Of a stretch of DNA of 64,000 bases, positions 1-7,397 are shown piece by piece (within the stretch, counting starts at the first letter, position 1; each line of letters begins with the position of its first letter). The stretch is from Polaromonas sp. CG_9.7 (lineage in GTDB: Bacteria; Pseudomonadota; Gammaproteobacteria; Burkholderiales; Burkholderiaceae_C), in the NCBI RefSeq assembly GCF_015752205.1, contig NZ_JADOVG010000007.1, positions 1-64,000 of the forward strand, given 5' to 3'. The translations under genes and the position numbers were made by a program. The notes below the pieces were generated by a model. It did no database searches and had not been told where the DNA came from. It worked only from the letters and a program-made list of their open reading frames with translations.

Positions 1-104
1 TACCGGATCGGCCTCAAGTCGCTGGGTCGGCGCTATCTTGAGCTGCACGATGAGATTGCCGACCTGGACGTGATGATCGGCGCCATCGTCCAAGATGCGC
101 ACGT
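1..104 (+). mobile_element. IS110-family transposase fragment (truncated at both ends)
   Basis: The first frame is open from base 1 and its first ~34 codons read like the helical linker of IS110-family transposases (YRIGLKSLGRRYLELHDE...). In full elements that segment precedes the C-terminal transposase_20 half. The similarity stops near base 104, where the adjoining DNA turns out to be the inside of a DUF3024 gene on the other strand. This is therefore the broken edge of an element, not a functional transposase. The 5' part lies outside the window. The family call is from memory of IS110 proteins and is moderate. Confidence 0.45.
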
Positions 105-311
105 TCAGAACACTTTCCAGATGCCCTGGATGCGGACAAAAGTCGCCTTCGCCACAGGTCTTTAGTGCCGAACGAAATCGTCTTGCCAGTCAGGCCGAAT
201 CTTAAAAGCCTCGATGCTCTGGCCATCAATTCTGTAGCCAACGACGAGTTGGTCGCGTATGTGTAGTGGAGGCCGGCGGCGGGCCATGAAGTCCGTTAAA
301 GCCGTACTCAT
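105..311 (-). pseudogene. DUF3024 family protein, disrupted
   Basis: The minus frame starting at 311 reads MSTALTDFMARRRPPLHIRD and then VGYRIDGQSIEAFKIRPDW, the hallmark core of DUF3024 proteins. It hits an in-frame TAA at 162-164. The same frame resumes with RPVAKATFVRIQGIWKVF, also DUF3024-like, and ends at a TGA at 105-107 exactly where the family would continue with WxRADLKWH. So one nonsense mutation and a lost C-terminus abut the IS110 fragment. The start overlaps the stop of the upstream methyltransferase (ATGA, 308-311), which suggests an original translationally coupled pair. The function of DUF3024 is unknown. Confidence 0.65.
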
Positions 312-928
312 CTCTCTTGATGAAGCATCAGATGAAGCCCAAGTTCATAGCTGACGTTGGAATTGAGCACTTTTGCATAAGGTGGCTTGGGCCAGACCCA
401 GTCCTGTGCGGAAAAGATAGCCCGCATAGCGTTGATGTCGCAGTGATAAGCCGGACCTGCTATTACCCCTTCGCTGGTGGATTCCGGTCGCGTCATCTGC
501 ATGAACAGTGCCCAAATGCTGCCCCGGGGTTTGAGCCACTGGCGAAGCTGCCTGGCGTAGTTAACCCAATGGTCCGGATGCAGTGCGCACAGGCAGGTCT
601 GCTCATAAATGGCATCAAACGGCTTACCCGGCTGATACGTCAGGACATCGGCCTGCACGACATCGCCACTCAAGCCCTGAGCCGTCAACAGGGCCCGGGT
701 CCACTCGTCCGCCGCCGGGGTGTAGCCGATGCCGATTGCCTCGAACCCTCGCCTGGCAAGCTCGGCCACCTCCCAGCCACTTCCGCAACCAGGAACGGCA
801 ATGCGGCATGGTTGCAATGCGCCACTCTCCAGCCATGCCAGCAACTGAGGACTGGTCGCATCGCGGTCCCAGCCGGTTTGCTTTTTCTCAAAACGCTCTT
901 GCCAGAAATTGGTTGGGGATCCTGTCAT
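308..928 (-). CDS. TPMT-like SAM-dependent methyltransferase
   Basis: This 206-residue protein has the layout of the thiopurine S-methyltransferase superfamily. It has an N-terminal FWxxRF...GWDRDATSPQL motif (residues 8-30), a glycine-rich SAM loop VPGCGSG (45-51), and a following strand GFEAIGIGY. I start it at the ATG at 928 because the family begins with this FW motif; an upstream ATG at 1003 would add 25 unrelated residues. In relatives the second strand ends with an acidic residue that holds the SAM ribose (GxDY); here it is Gly68. The native substrate is unknown, and relatives act on small thiols, selenium compounds or purines. Its stop overlaps the start of the DUF3024 pseudogene. Confidence 0.8.
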   Translation of the reverse strand: MTGSPTNFWQERFEKKQTGWDRDATSPQLLAWLESGALQPCRIAVPGCGSGWEVAELARRGFEAIGIGYTPAADEWTRALLTAQGLSGDVVQADVLTYQPGKPFDAIYEQTCLCALHPDHWVNYARQLRQWLKPRGSIWALFMQMTRPESTSEGVIAGPAYHCDINAMRAIFSAQDWVWPKPPYAKVLNSNVSYELGLHLMLHQER

Positions 929-1007
929 GGTGGGCGCTCGGTCTTTCTTTTGAGGAAATTGAAATTGCTGTCGGCAGTGCACGGTCGGGCCGTCCCGCGA
1001 CATCTTT

Positions 1008-1151
1008 TCAGTAACCCTTCATGACGCTCACTCCATCCTTGAGGTCATACAACACATTTGGCAGCTCGTCCAGGCAAGCCCCAACGAACTTGCATACCCA
1101 GCCGCGCTGACCTTTGTCGTTGTTCGCCAGTATTTTCATCAATGCAGGCAT
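1008..1151 (-). CDS. Possible small protein, unrecognised
   Basis: A 47-codon minus frame with ATG at 1151 (or 1139, giving 43 residues) fills the gap upstream of the methyltransferase. It encodes a plausible small polypeptide with a hydrophobic centre and an acidic stretch (VGACLDELPNVLYDLKDG). No Shine-Dalgarno sequence is obvious and I recognise no family. It could be a decayed gene end, since the frame stays open back to about 1218 without a start. Apart from this candidate I see nothing else in 1020-1300. Confidence 0.2.
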   Translation of the reverse strand: MPALMKILANNDKGQRGWVCKFVGACLDELPNVLYDLKDGVSVMKGY

Positions 1152-1305
1152 GCCAGCCGAAAACTTGATGCAAGCAGGCGAGACCTCTGATTTAGGACTT
1201 GTTGAACTCCGTTACATCTGAAATGCCTTCTGCGTCACTTTTCCTGCTGAGTCGCGCGTTGTAAAGATTCAGGCGGTTAATCAGCCTCATCACTAGGAGT
1301 ATTAA

Positions 1306-1848
1306 ATGGAAATAAATAACCCCTCGAACCACATTCACCCATTGATGGCGGGCGCTGCGGTGTCGGTCATTCTCGTGAGTCTCTTGGGCATCGCAACGAT
1401 GAGTGGTGTTTTACCGAATTCGCATGCAACGGCAGGGGCGCCTACTGCTGTGCAAACTGCGCCTGTTGCCACACAGGCGCTCGCCGCCGCGCCGGCACCT
1501 GCCCCCACGCAGCCAGTCGCTCCTCAAGTCGCAGCGGCTACGGCAGTCCACAGCGAAGGCACGAAGCACAAAACCGTCATGCATCACCATTCCGTCCAGC
1601 ACGCGCAAGTGCATGCGCAGCCCAGCCAACAGTTTTCCCAGGCCCCTGCGTACCAGCAGCCAGCACCCGCCTACCAAAAAGCAGCCCCTGTTGCACAAAA
1701 TAGCCCTATTGGCATCGGCGTCGGTGCAGTCGTTGGAGGATTACTGGGCAATCAGTTAGGCGGAGGCAAGGGAAAGACCCTGGCAACCATCGCCGGAGCT
1801 GTGGGCGGCGGCTATGTTGGCAATGAAATCGCCAAACGAAATCCATAA
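1306..1848 (+). CDS. Glycine-zipper 2TM domain envelope protein
   Basis: This 180-residue protein has an N-terminal hydrophobic segment (about residues 15-35), an Ala/Pro/Gln/His-rich low-complexity middle (40-130) and a C-terminal glycine zipper (IGIGVGAVVGGLLGNQLGGG, about 135-155). The zipper continues as GAVGGGYVGNEIAKRNP. This is the signature of the Rickettsia 17-kDa antigen/SlyB-like 2TM family, whose zipper pairs insert in or against the outer membrane. There is no lipobox cysteine, so it is probably anchored by the N-terminal helix. A good AGGAG lies at 1295-1299 before the ATG. The precise role is unknown; relatives stabilise the envelope. Confidence 0.75.
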   Translation: MEINNPSNHIHPLMAGAAVSVILVSLLGIATMSGVLPNSHATAGAPTAVQTAPVATQALAAAPAPAPTQPVAPQVAAATAVHSEGTKHKTVMHHHSVQHAQVHAQPSQQFSQAPAYQQPAPAYQKAAPVAQNSPIGIGVGAVVGGLLGNQLGGGKGKTLATIAGAVGGGYVGNEIAKRNP

Positions 1849-2001
1849 GCTGGGCACAGGCGGCAGGTAGTCGCAACAGGTAGGCCGTCTGCAGCTATGC
1901 AACGGCTAGCATCATTGGCTGCGTGCTTTTGGGCTCACACCGACCCCTTGCCGGCTGCTTTTCGCAGCGATTGAGGCCAATTTCACCCAGTGCCCTTGGC
2001 G

Positions 2002-2274
2002 CTATACACCGGACTCTTGTTCAGCCAATGCAGATTTGGCGCAACCGCCGGGCTTGAAAATGCGCTCTGTCGAGGCTGGATTGTTTTCAAGCTTGGCTGC
2101 CGGACTTCTGGGCCTGGTCATAAGTTCGCCACGGCAATTGGGGCAGATGCACATCAGCACTGTCTGTGCGCAGTAAACGCAGAAAGTGCATTCAAACGAG
2201 CAGATGTGGGCCTCGCCAGATTCCGGTGGAAGGTCACGGTTGCAGCACTCGCAGTTCGGTCGAAGCTCAAGCAT
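2002..2274 (-). CDS. DUF1272 domain-containing cysteine-rich protein
   Basis: This 90-residue protein starts MLELRPNCECCNRDLPPES, then CSFECTFCVYCA and CPNCRGEL. These are the paired CxxC-type knuckles of DUF1272, a small probable zinc-binding domain of unknown function. All ligand cysteines appear to be present in the first ~50 residues. The last 35 residues are not conserved in type. The gene stands alone, followed by the 150-base gap to the glycine-zipper gene. No Shine-Dalgarno sequence is obvious. Confidence 0.8.
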   Translation of the reverse strand: MLELRPNCECCNRDLPPESGEAHICSFECTFCVYCAQTVLMCICPNCRGELMTRPRSPAAKLENNPASTERIFKPGGCAKSALAEQESGV

Positions 2275-2340
2275 GCTTACGGATTCAAAGGGAAAATAAA
2301 AAGACTGACACTGAGCAGGGCTGAGTTGAAGTGCCAGGAT

Positions 2341-3126
2341 TCAAAATCCAAACGGTACGCGCTTCATGCGCTCATTGGCGAACATCATGCCAGCAACGAG
2401 GGCACCCAAGCGGTCTACGCGCACAGTACCGGAGGCAAACCGCGGCTGAGTGACGCGGCCCTCACCAAGGCGGGGACCCGTATCATCGACTACAAACGGC
2501 ACGGCAATGCGCTTTTTGACGTTGTAGTTGACGCCAAACGCCCCCATTGCCACGCATTTAGCGACAAGGCTGCGCGGCGCGACGGCCGCGGCAATGCGAA
2601 GCGGGTTCACACAGCGCGACTGCTCGGCTTCGTCAGCGATAGAACGGTCAGCCAGCGTGGTCGGCGAGACATAAAAAAACCAAGCCATCCTCCTGCAGGA
2701 CTGGCTCGACGGATTGAATGACGCGTTCGTTGACACTGGCAGAACCACGGCCCAAGATGCCGTACCAGTTCACGACGCCTACCGACGGATTGGTCCAGCC
2801 GTCAGCACCGATGCGCTTCAAATCCTGCATAAAACGTCCGGTGCACGTCGCGTTGCTCTCAGAGCCTTCATACGAGTTGCCGTCCGCAGGTATACCCGCC
2901 CGGCAATGCACAGGTGGGTGAGCGCGCCCGCCTAAGCGTTGCGCAGATGGTAGGCGCGCGCATAGCCATCAATGTTGATGTTGCGCTTTGCAAACGCGGT
3001 AACACCTCCATCAAAGAGCAGCCATGAGCGGCGCGCGCCGCCCAGGTTGAACGCCAAGGAGCCGTCACAGTCGGCCGCTAGCGCCGGGACCAGCATTGAG
3101 CCCAAGCATGCTGCAATGAAAATGCG
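2341..3126 (-). pseudogene. Secreted protein gene broken by a stop and two frameshifts (GH75/chitosanase-like?)
   Basis: Reading the minus strand from 3126 gives a signal-peptide-like start, RIFIAACLGSMLVPALAA, then CDGSLAFNLGGARRSWLLFDGG. There is an in-frame TAG at 2932-2934. A frameshift near 2893 leads into DGNSYEGSESNATCTGRFMQDLKRIG. A second frameshift at the A-run near 2674 leads into YVSPTTLADRSIADEAEQSR and then KKRIAVPFVVDDTGPRLGEG. No ATG precedes the first segment; a TAG (3127-3129) sits where it should be. The three frames clearly belong to one exported protein. The 'VVDDTGPRLGEG' core resembles glycoside hydrolase family 75 (chitosanase) but that assignment is weak. Confidence 0.6.
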
Positions 3127-3149
3127 CTAGCGAAATAATAATGTGAGAC

Positions 3150-3857
3150 CGTGAACTCTCATGGCTGTGCCCTTTCTGCCAGGTTGGTGGGACAACGATG
3201 CTACGCCGCTGCGGGTCAATAGGCAACAACGGCAAAAGGTTGATGAGAAAACAATGGTCGAAATTTGGCTCGCGCTATTCCAAGGGATGTACAAGCCCGC
3301 TGGAACTGCGCCTTTGACTTCATCAGCTCGGGCGCGGGATTACGGCGTTGCCCGCGTGCCGTAAGTGATGGATAGCACCACGCCAGCACGAAAGCGCAAC
3401 GTCGCGGCGAGATTTCCAGGGCCACGGTCGTACAGCCATTCATCGACCACTAGGCAAGGAACGACCGAGCTGGCAAACGGCTCGGGCACCACTGGAATCC
3501 AGGGTAAAGTAGACCGGCGCACAGTAGGAGTCCTGAATCAACGGCTCCCGCATTGGTAGCGGACAGACAGGCGCGAGTCGGCTGTTTCAACGATTTAGCC
3601 ATTGCAGCGCAGCGTTTCCGCAACGCAGGCAGGCAAAAAACAGCGGCAAGGTGAATGCGGACAGGGAATTTCACACCTGCTACTTTCGCACCAAACAGCC
3701 GCGGAACGAAATAGTTATCCAGTCGACGTTCATTGCTGGCTACCACTTCTTGGGATGCAAGTTCAAATTTTCTGGAAATTACGGATTCCATCCAGCATGG
3801 GCGGCTTTTACCTCACGCCTCTTGCAAGAAACTATCGAGCTGTGGACAGCGCACAAA
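3150..3857 (-). pseudogene. Degraded region with a DUF2845-like C-terminal remnant
   Basis: There is no intact gene in this 700-base stretch. On the minus strand at 3522-3340 a short frame (GTG start) contains VVDEWLYDRGPGNLAATLRF followed by RAGVVLSITYGTR. This resembles the end of DUF2845 proteins, small periplasmic proteins with an 'EEWTYNFGPxxxxxxLRF' motif. Its upstream continuation is spread over other frames (for example QDSYCAPVYFTLDSSGARAV), as in a frameshifted gene. A further open minus frame, 3791-3450, has no recognisable similarity. Together with the neighbouring broken gene this marks a zone of gene loss. Confidence 0.35.
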
Positions 3858-4256
3858 TTACTCGTCTATGACGGTTTCATGCTCTGCAGGAAGAATAAAT
3901 TCAAGCAGTTCGCAGTCGTCCGACCAGCCAACGACGGTGTGCCGAATATTAGGCGGCTGTATCCAGCACGAGCCTTCTTTCATGGTTTGGACCCCCTGCC
4001 CCTCTAAGTCGCTTTTGAACCAGCCTTTGAGCACATAGACGAGCTGAAACTGCACATTGTGATGGTGGCGCTGGCTGAACTGCTCTGAAAATGGTGCGAT
4101 CATGCGGATGACGTGCGCGGTGGCAACGCCATTTGTTGCCATTGCAATGCCCAAATCCCGATAGGCCGAATAGCTACGAAGGCCGCCAGTTTTGAAGTCT
4201 TCTTCATTGAGATGGCTTACCGAGAATTGTTGCTTTGATGAAGTGTCGACTGCCAT
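3858..4256 (-). CDS. Cupin domain protein
   Basis: This 132-residue single-domain cupin carries the first cupin motif around residues 62-85 (RHHHNVQFQLVYVLKGWFKSDLEG), with two histidines for a metal. The second motif is around 95-115 (GSCWIQPPNIRHTVVGWSDD), with the conserved late histidine. Small cupins of this kind are dioxygenases, isomerases or effector sensors; the substrate cannot be told. A strong Shine-Dalgarno AAGGAG (4266-4271) precedes the ATG. It is divergent from the small ORF at 4503, with a perfect palindrome between the two. Confidence 0.75.
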   Translation of the reverse strand: MAVDTSSKQQFSVSHLNEEDFKTGGLRSYSAYRDLGIAMATNGVATAHVIRMIAPFSEQFSQRHHHNVQFQLVYVLKGWFKSDLEGQGVQTMKEGSCWIQPPNIRHTVVGWSDDCELLEFILPAEHETVIDE

Positions 4257-4456
4257 AACGAACTCCTTTAAATGACCTCACAGCATCAGACCACGGGTAA
4301 TTGTTAAGCACAAGGCGTTACCCGACCAGGAAGTAACTGCTTTGAAGCTCACGCTCGGTATTCTATTTTTGGCTACTGCCTGCCAGTCGCCCCACGCGCA
4401 TTTTTCACCTTGCAGTCGCCACTAACCTTCTAAAAATAGGTTGCTAAACGCCTTGT

Positions 4457-4474
4457 ATGACGAAATTTCGTCAT
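4457..4474. promoter_or_regulatory. Perfect 18-bp palindrome, probable operator
   Basis: ATGACGAAATTTCGTCAT is a perfect inverted repeat in the spacer between the divergent cupin gene and the ORF at 4503, 28 bases ahead of that ORF's ATG. Its two TGACG-type half sites suggest a homodimeric regulator. No cognate regulator gene is adjacent, so the factor is unknown. Confidence 0.45.
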
Positions 4475-4502
4475 CTTGATGCAACCAATTTTGAGGACAA
4501 CA

Positions 4503-4679
4503 TATGCAAGTTTTTGGAAACGTCGCTTCACCGTACAGCTCCGGTTTGTTTAGCCTTTTTCCGGCCTATGACACGAAGTGCAACGCTGCGCGACGACGAC
4601 GACTGAAACCGGCGGCGCGCGCACGGCACGGACAAAAAGGGACCTGCACAAGGCGACTTCTGTCTACGCTCGGGGTATG
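4503..4679 (+). CDS. Possible small or truncated gene, 58 residues
   Basis: ATG at 4503 is preceded by a good GAGGA (4492-4496) and by the palindrome, so the 5' end looks like a real translation start. The product begins MQVFGNVASPYSSGLFSLFP and then becomes Arg/Lys-rich (RRRRLKPAARARHGQKG). That change reads like an original frame followed by out-of-frame or foreign DNA. I recognise no family. It ends at a TGA immediately before a very stable 19-bp hairpin. It may be the stub of a gene deleted during rearrangement, or a genuine small basic protein. Confidence 0.3.
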
Positions 4680-4682
4680 AAT

Positions 4683-4725
4683 TTTTTTTCGGCTTGCATG
4701 CAGGGAGCATGCAAGCCGAAAAAAA
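4683..4725. repeat. Perfect 19-bp inverted repeat (T-run 5', A-run 3')
   Basis: Bases 4683-4701 pair perfectly with 4707-4725 around the loop AGGGA. The stem core is CGGCTTGCATGC, flanked by seven T's on the left and seven A's on the right. Because the T-run precedes the stem and the A-run follows it on both strands, it does not have the layout of an intrinsic terminator in either direction. Confidence 0.7.
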
Positions 4726-4795
4726 CGCATATGAACCTGTGAGCTGGCGACTATGGCATTCCAATCAGCGCTATCAAAACCGCCTCCAAAGCCAG

Positions 4796-4827
4796 AAAAA
4801 ACAAAGGCCTCCGAATGGAGGCCTTTG
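4796..4827 (-). terminator. Rho-independent terminator of the tRNA-Lys transcript
   Basis: On the minus strand an 11-bp perfect stem (CAAAGGCCTCC / GGAGGCCTTTG, loop of four) is followed by six T's. It lies 27 bases downstream of the 3' end of tRNA-Lys(CTT). Confidence 0.9.
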
Positions 4828-4854
4828 AAATTAAGTACTTGCGCTTCTTAAAGC

Positions 4855-4930
4855 TGGTGGGTTCTGCGAGATTCGAACTCGCGACCTACGGATTAAGAGT
4901 CCGCTGCTCTACCAGCTGAGCTAAGAACCC
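4855..4930 (-). tRNA. tRNA-Lys (anticodon CTT)
   Basis: This 76-nt cloverleaf has acceptor stem GGGTTCT/AGAACCC and anticodon arm GCGGA-CTCTTAA-TCCGT, giving anticodon CTT with A37. The T-arm has the TTCGA loop and the 3' CCA is encoded. It is 10 bases downstream of tRNA-Lys(TTT) and probably shares its transcript. Confidence 0.95.
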
Positions 4931-4940
4931 AAATAAAACT

Positions 4941-5016
4941 TGGTGGGACGTGCGGGGGTCGAACCCACGACAAACGGATTAAAAGTCCGCTGCTCTACCA
5001 ACTGAGCTAACGTCCC
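4941..5016 (-). tRNA. tRNA-Lys (anticodon TTT)
   Basis: This 76-nt cloverleaf has acceptor stem GGGACGT/ACGTCCC and anticodon arm GCGGA-CTTTTAA-TCCGT, giving anticodon TTT with A37. CCA is encoded. It is the first of a tandem tRNA-Lys pair and lies 75 bases downstream of tcdA. Confidence 0.95.
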
Positions 5017-5091
5017 AAGATTTTTTCTTGGCTGGGCTGTATGTCTACAGCACAGCCTCAAATTATAGCGTTCTTTGAACGCTTTTCCGAA

Positions 5092-5931
5092 TCAAGCAGA
5101 AATTTTGTTAAGTATCCAACCAGCAGCACACATTCCGAAAGTCGCTGTAACGGTAACGATCGAACCATAACCATGACAATTCAATGTTCCATCAGATTGC
5201 GGCGCCAACGATTCAGACAAATTTTCTTTTGCGGCAATATCTCCGAAAAGCACTGAAGCACCTTGTACAACTGATGGCTTCGTAACCGGTTCGCGGCTAA
5301 ACACACACATCACATTCATCTTGCCAGTTCGAGCTGCGGAATGATTCTTACGCAAGCGGGATCGAACTTGCGCCAGCAAGGGATCGTGTGTGACAGCCGA
5401 TAGATCTTCAATATCTACCTGATGGGCCAGCCGCTTGCCTCCAGCAGCACCAACACTAATAAAACAGGCATTGGTTCGCAGGGCCCAAGCTGCCAATGCA
5501 ATTTTGGCTTTTACTTGGTCACATGCATCAATGAACGCCGTCTTGTGACAACTGGCTTGAGCATCAAAAGAAACTAGGCCTGGCCAGTTTTCTCCATCGA
5601 CAAATTCTTCGATGCAATTGACTTGGCATATCGGATTGATAAACGCAATTCGTTCTCGCATAGCCTGGACTTTGGATTGTCCCAAGGTGGTGTCGAGTGC
5701 ATGAACCTGTCGATTGATGTTGGACTCTGAAATGTGGTCAAGGTCAATCAGCGTCAAGCGGGCCACACCGCTACGCGCCAAGGCTTCTGCGGCCCAAGAA
5801 CCGACACCACCCAAACCCACTACGACGACATGGGCTGTGCGTATATGAGAAGCCCCAATAACCCCGTACAAACGTGTGAGCCCTCCACTGCGACGCTCAA
5901 GATCTATGGCATTCAAGTCGGGCTGATTCAT
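5092..5931 (-). CDS. tcdA: tRNA threonylcarbamoyladenosine dehydratase TcdA
   Basis: This 279-residue E1/ThiF-like enzyme cyclises t6A37 to ct6A in ATP-dependent fashion in ANN-decoding tRNAs. The N-terminal Rossmann loop GLGGVGSWAAEALARSG (39-55) is followed by LIDLDHISESNINRQ (61-75), the adenylation-site signature with catalytic Arg/Asp neighbours. The C-terminal part (CVFSREP, GTLNCHGYGSIVTVTATFG) matches TcdA/CsdL rather than MoeB. Length fits the family (~270). It sits between cpoB upstream and two tRNA-Lys genes downstream on the same strand; tRNA-Lys is one of its known substrates. No strong Shine-Dalgarno is seen. Confidence 0.93.
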   Translation of the reverse strand: MNQPDLNAIDLERRSGGLTRLYGVIGASHIRTAHVVVVGLGGVGSWAAEALARSGVARLTLIDLDHISESNINRQVHALDTTLGQSKVQAMRERIAFINPICQVNCIEEFVDGENWPGLVSFDAQASCHKTAFIDACDQVKAKIALAAWALRTNACFISVGAAGGKRLAHQVDIEDLSAVTHDPLLAQVRSRLRKNHSAARTGKMNVMCVFSREPVTKPSVVQGASVLFGDIAAKENLSESLAPQSDGTLNCHGYGSIVTVTATFGMCAAGWILNKISA

Positions 5932-6034
5932 CTTTTTTACTAGCTTCTCATGGGTATGGTCTCACATGGACTGAAGATTTCAACCGCGTGAAACTGACTT
6001 TTAATAAAGCAAGATCAGTTCCAAAATTAAGCCG

Positions 6035-6796
6035 TTACTTGAGCTTAACGAGGCGCTCCTTGGCAGCAGATGCTGCCTCAGACTGCGGGTAGGAAGCAAT
6101 CAGCTCATCGAGAATTTTACGTGCAGCCTTGGTGTCTTTAAGTTCAACTTGGCAGTTGGCCATTGACAAAAGAGCTTCAGGCGCACGAGGATGCTGGGGG
6201 TCAGAAGTGGCCAGCATGCGAAAGTTACCTGCCGCTGATTTGTAGTCCCGCAAGGCATATTGCGCATTAGCCAGCCAGAAAAGGGACGATGACTTGTAAC
6301 CGCTTTGAGGATAGCGCTTTAGGAAGGCGGTGTAAGCTGACTGGGCAGCCAAAAAATCACCTTTCCGAAGATAGGCGAGCGCCGTTTCGAACTCCTGCTT
6401 TTCAGCAGGCTCGGCTTCAAAATCCTTGCCATCTATGGACACCTTACCAGGCTCAATCTTACGCAGGCGCTCTTCCACACCTTGGGCTACATCCTTTTGA
6501 GAACGCTGAACATCGGAAACACCACGCGTCAGCTGTTCATTTTGACCGCGCAAAATAGCCATTTCGCTGCGGAGCGATTCGATTTGATTAGACAGTTCCA
6601 GAAGACTGCGGCGAAGTTGCACATTTTCTTCATTGCCTCTTCGAAGCTCTTCGGTCGTGCGCAGTTGCGAAGCGTCAACCTTTTGCCGTAAGTCAAGAAT
6701 TGCCCTGCGAGCATCGTCATCTTCAAACAATGCCGCGCTGGCATTGAATGCCAGCATGCAAGCGACTACAACAAAAAAAATTCTGGATATGTTCAC
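6035..6796 (-). CDS. cpoB: Cell division coordinator CpoB (YbgF)
   Basis: This 253-residue periplasmic protein of the Tol-Pal system couples outer-membrane constriction to PBP1B-dependent septal synthesis. It has a signal peptide (residues 1-21, cut after ASA), a coiled coil (about 30-110, many E/R/L heptads) that trimerises, and a C-terminal TPR domain (about 130-250). The TPRs carry the hallmark repeats (YLRKGDFLAAQSAYTAFLKR, YALRDYKSAAGNFRML, KDTKAARKILDELIASYP). It lies 15 bases downstream of pal and is the last Tol gene in the run. Confidence 0.93.
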   Translation of the reverse strand: MNISRIFFVVVACMLAFNASAALFEDDDARRAILDLRQKVDASQLRTTEELRRGNEENVQLRRSLLELSNQIESLRSEMAILRGQNEQLTRGVSDVQRSQKDVAQGVEERLRKIEPGKVSIDGKDFEAEPAEKQEFETALAYLRKGDFLAAQSAYTAFLKRYPQSGYKSSSLFWLANAQYALRDYKSAAGNFRMLATSDPQHPRAPEALLSMANCQVELKDTKAARKILDELIASYPQSEAASAAKERLVKLK

Positions 6797-6811
6797 CGTT
6801 AGTTCGCCTGG

Positions 6812-7357
6812 TTAACGGTAGTTAAGTTCTGCACGACGATTTCGCGCCATAGAGTCCTGATCAAATCCGGCAACAGCAGGCTTTTCCTTGCCAAAACTGA
6901 CGGCTTCAACCTGAGAATCCGTAACACCCAGCAAACCGAGCGCACGACGAACTGATTCAGCGCGTTTTTGACCCAACGCGAGGTTGTATTCTCTGCCACC
7001 ACTTTCATCGGTATGCCCTTCTATGGCCATGCGGCGAGACTTGTTTGCGCTTAGATACTTTGCATGTGCCTCGATAACGCTCTGGAACTCAGGCTTGACC
7101 ACAAAGCTGTCGAAGTCAAAATAAACAATTCTTGCAGTGTTGGCTGGACCTGCAACGGATGCATCAGAAGCACCAATCTGCACGGGCGTAACACCCCTGG
7201 CTGCAGCTGCTGCTGCTGCAGCAGCATCCGCGTCAGCTTGCGATGTAGTGGATCTGTCTTCGACAGGAACGTCTTGCAGTTTGACATTAGAGCCACAAGC
7301 CACCAAGGCAGTTGCAAGGACAAGATATGAAATGACGAAAGAGAAAAAGCGCTTCAT
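6812..7357 (-). CDS. pal: Peptidoglycan-associated lipoprotein Pal
   Basis: This 181-residue outer-membrane lipoprotein has lipobox LVAC with the acylated Cys21. A linker with a run of about nine alanines (residues 44-53, encoded by a CTG/CAG-type repeat) follows. The OmpA-like domain occupies about 70-181 and binds meso-DAP peptidoglycan: VYFDFDSFVVK, then GHTDESGGREYNLALGQKRA and NRRAELNYR. It works with TolB to tie outer membrane to cell wall. A good AGAGG precedes the ATG and the spacing to tolB is 40 bases. Confidence 0.95.
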   Translation of the reverse strand: MKRFFSFVISYLVLATALVACGSNVKLQDVPVEDRSTTSQADADAAAAAAAAARGVTPVQIGASDASVAGPANTARIVYFDFDSFVVKPEFQSVIEAHAKYLSANKSRRMAIEGHTDESGGREYNLALGQKRAESVRRALGLLGVTDSQVEAVSFGKEKPAVAGFDQDSMARNRRAELNYR

Positions 7358-7397
7358 TGATTACCTCTGCTAAATAAAATAGTTACGGAATTATTGC

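Noticed and set aside
4370..4400. A sigma-54 type promoter (TTGGC...TGC) upstream of the small ORF at 4503
   Set aside because: The GG-to-GC spacing is 9 rather than 10 bases and the surrounding consensus is poor.
4683..4725. The 19-bp hairpin as a Rho-independent terminator
   Set aside because: The T-run precedes the stem and the A-run follows it on both strands, so neither strand gives stem-then-T's.
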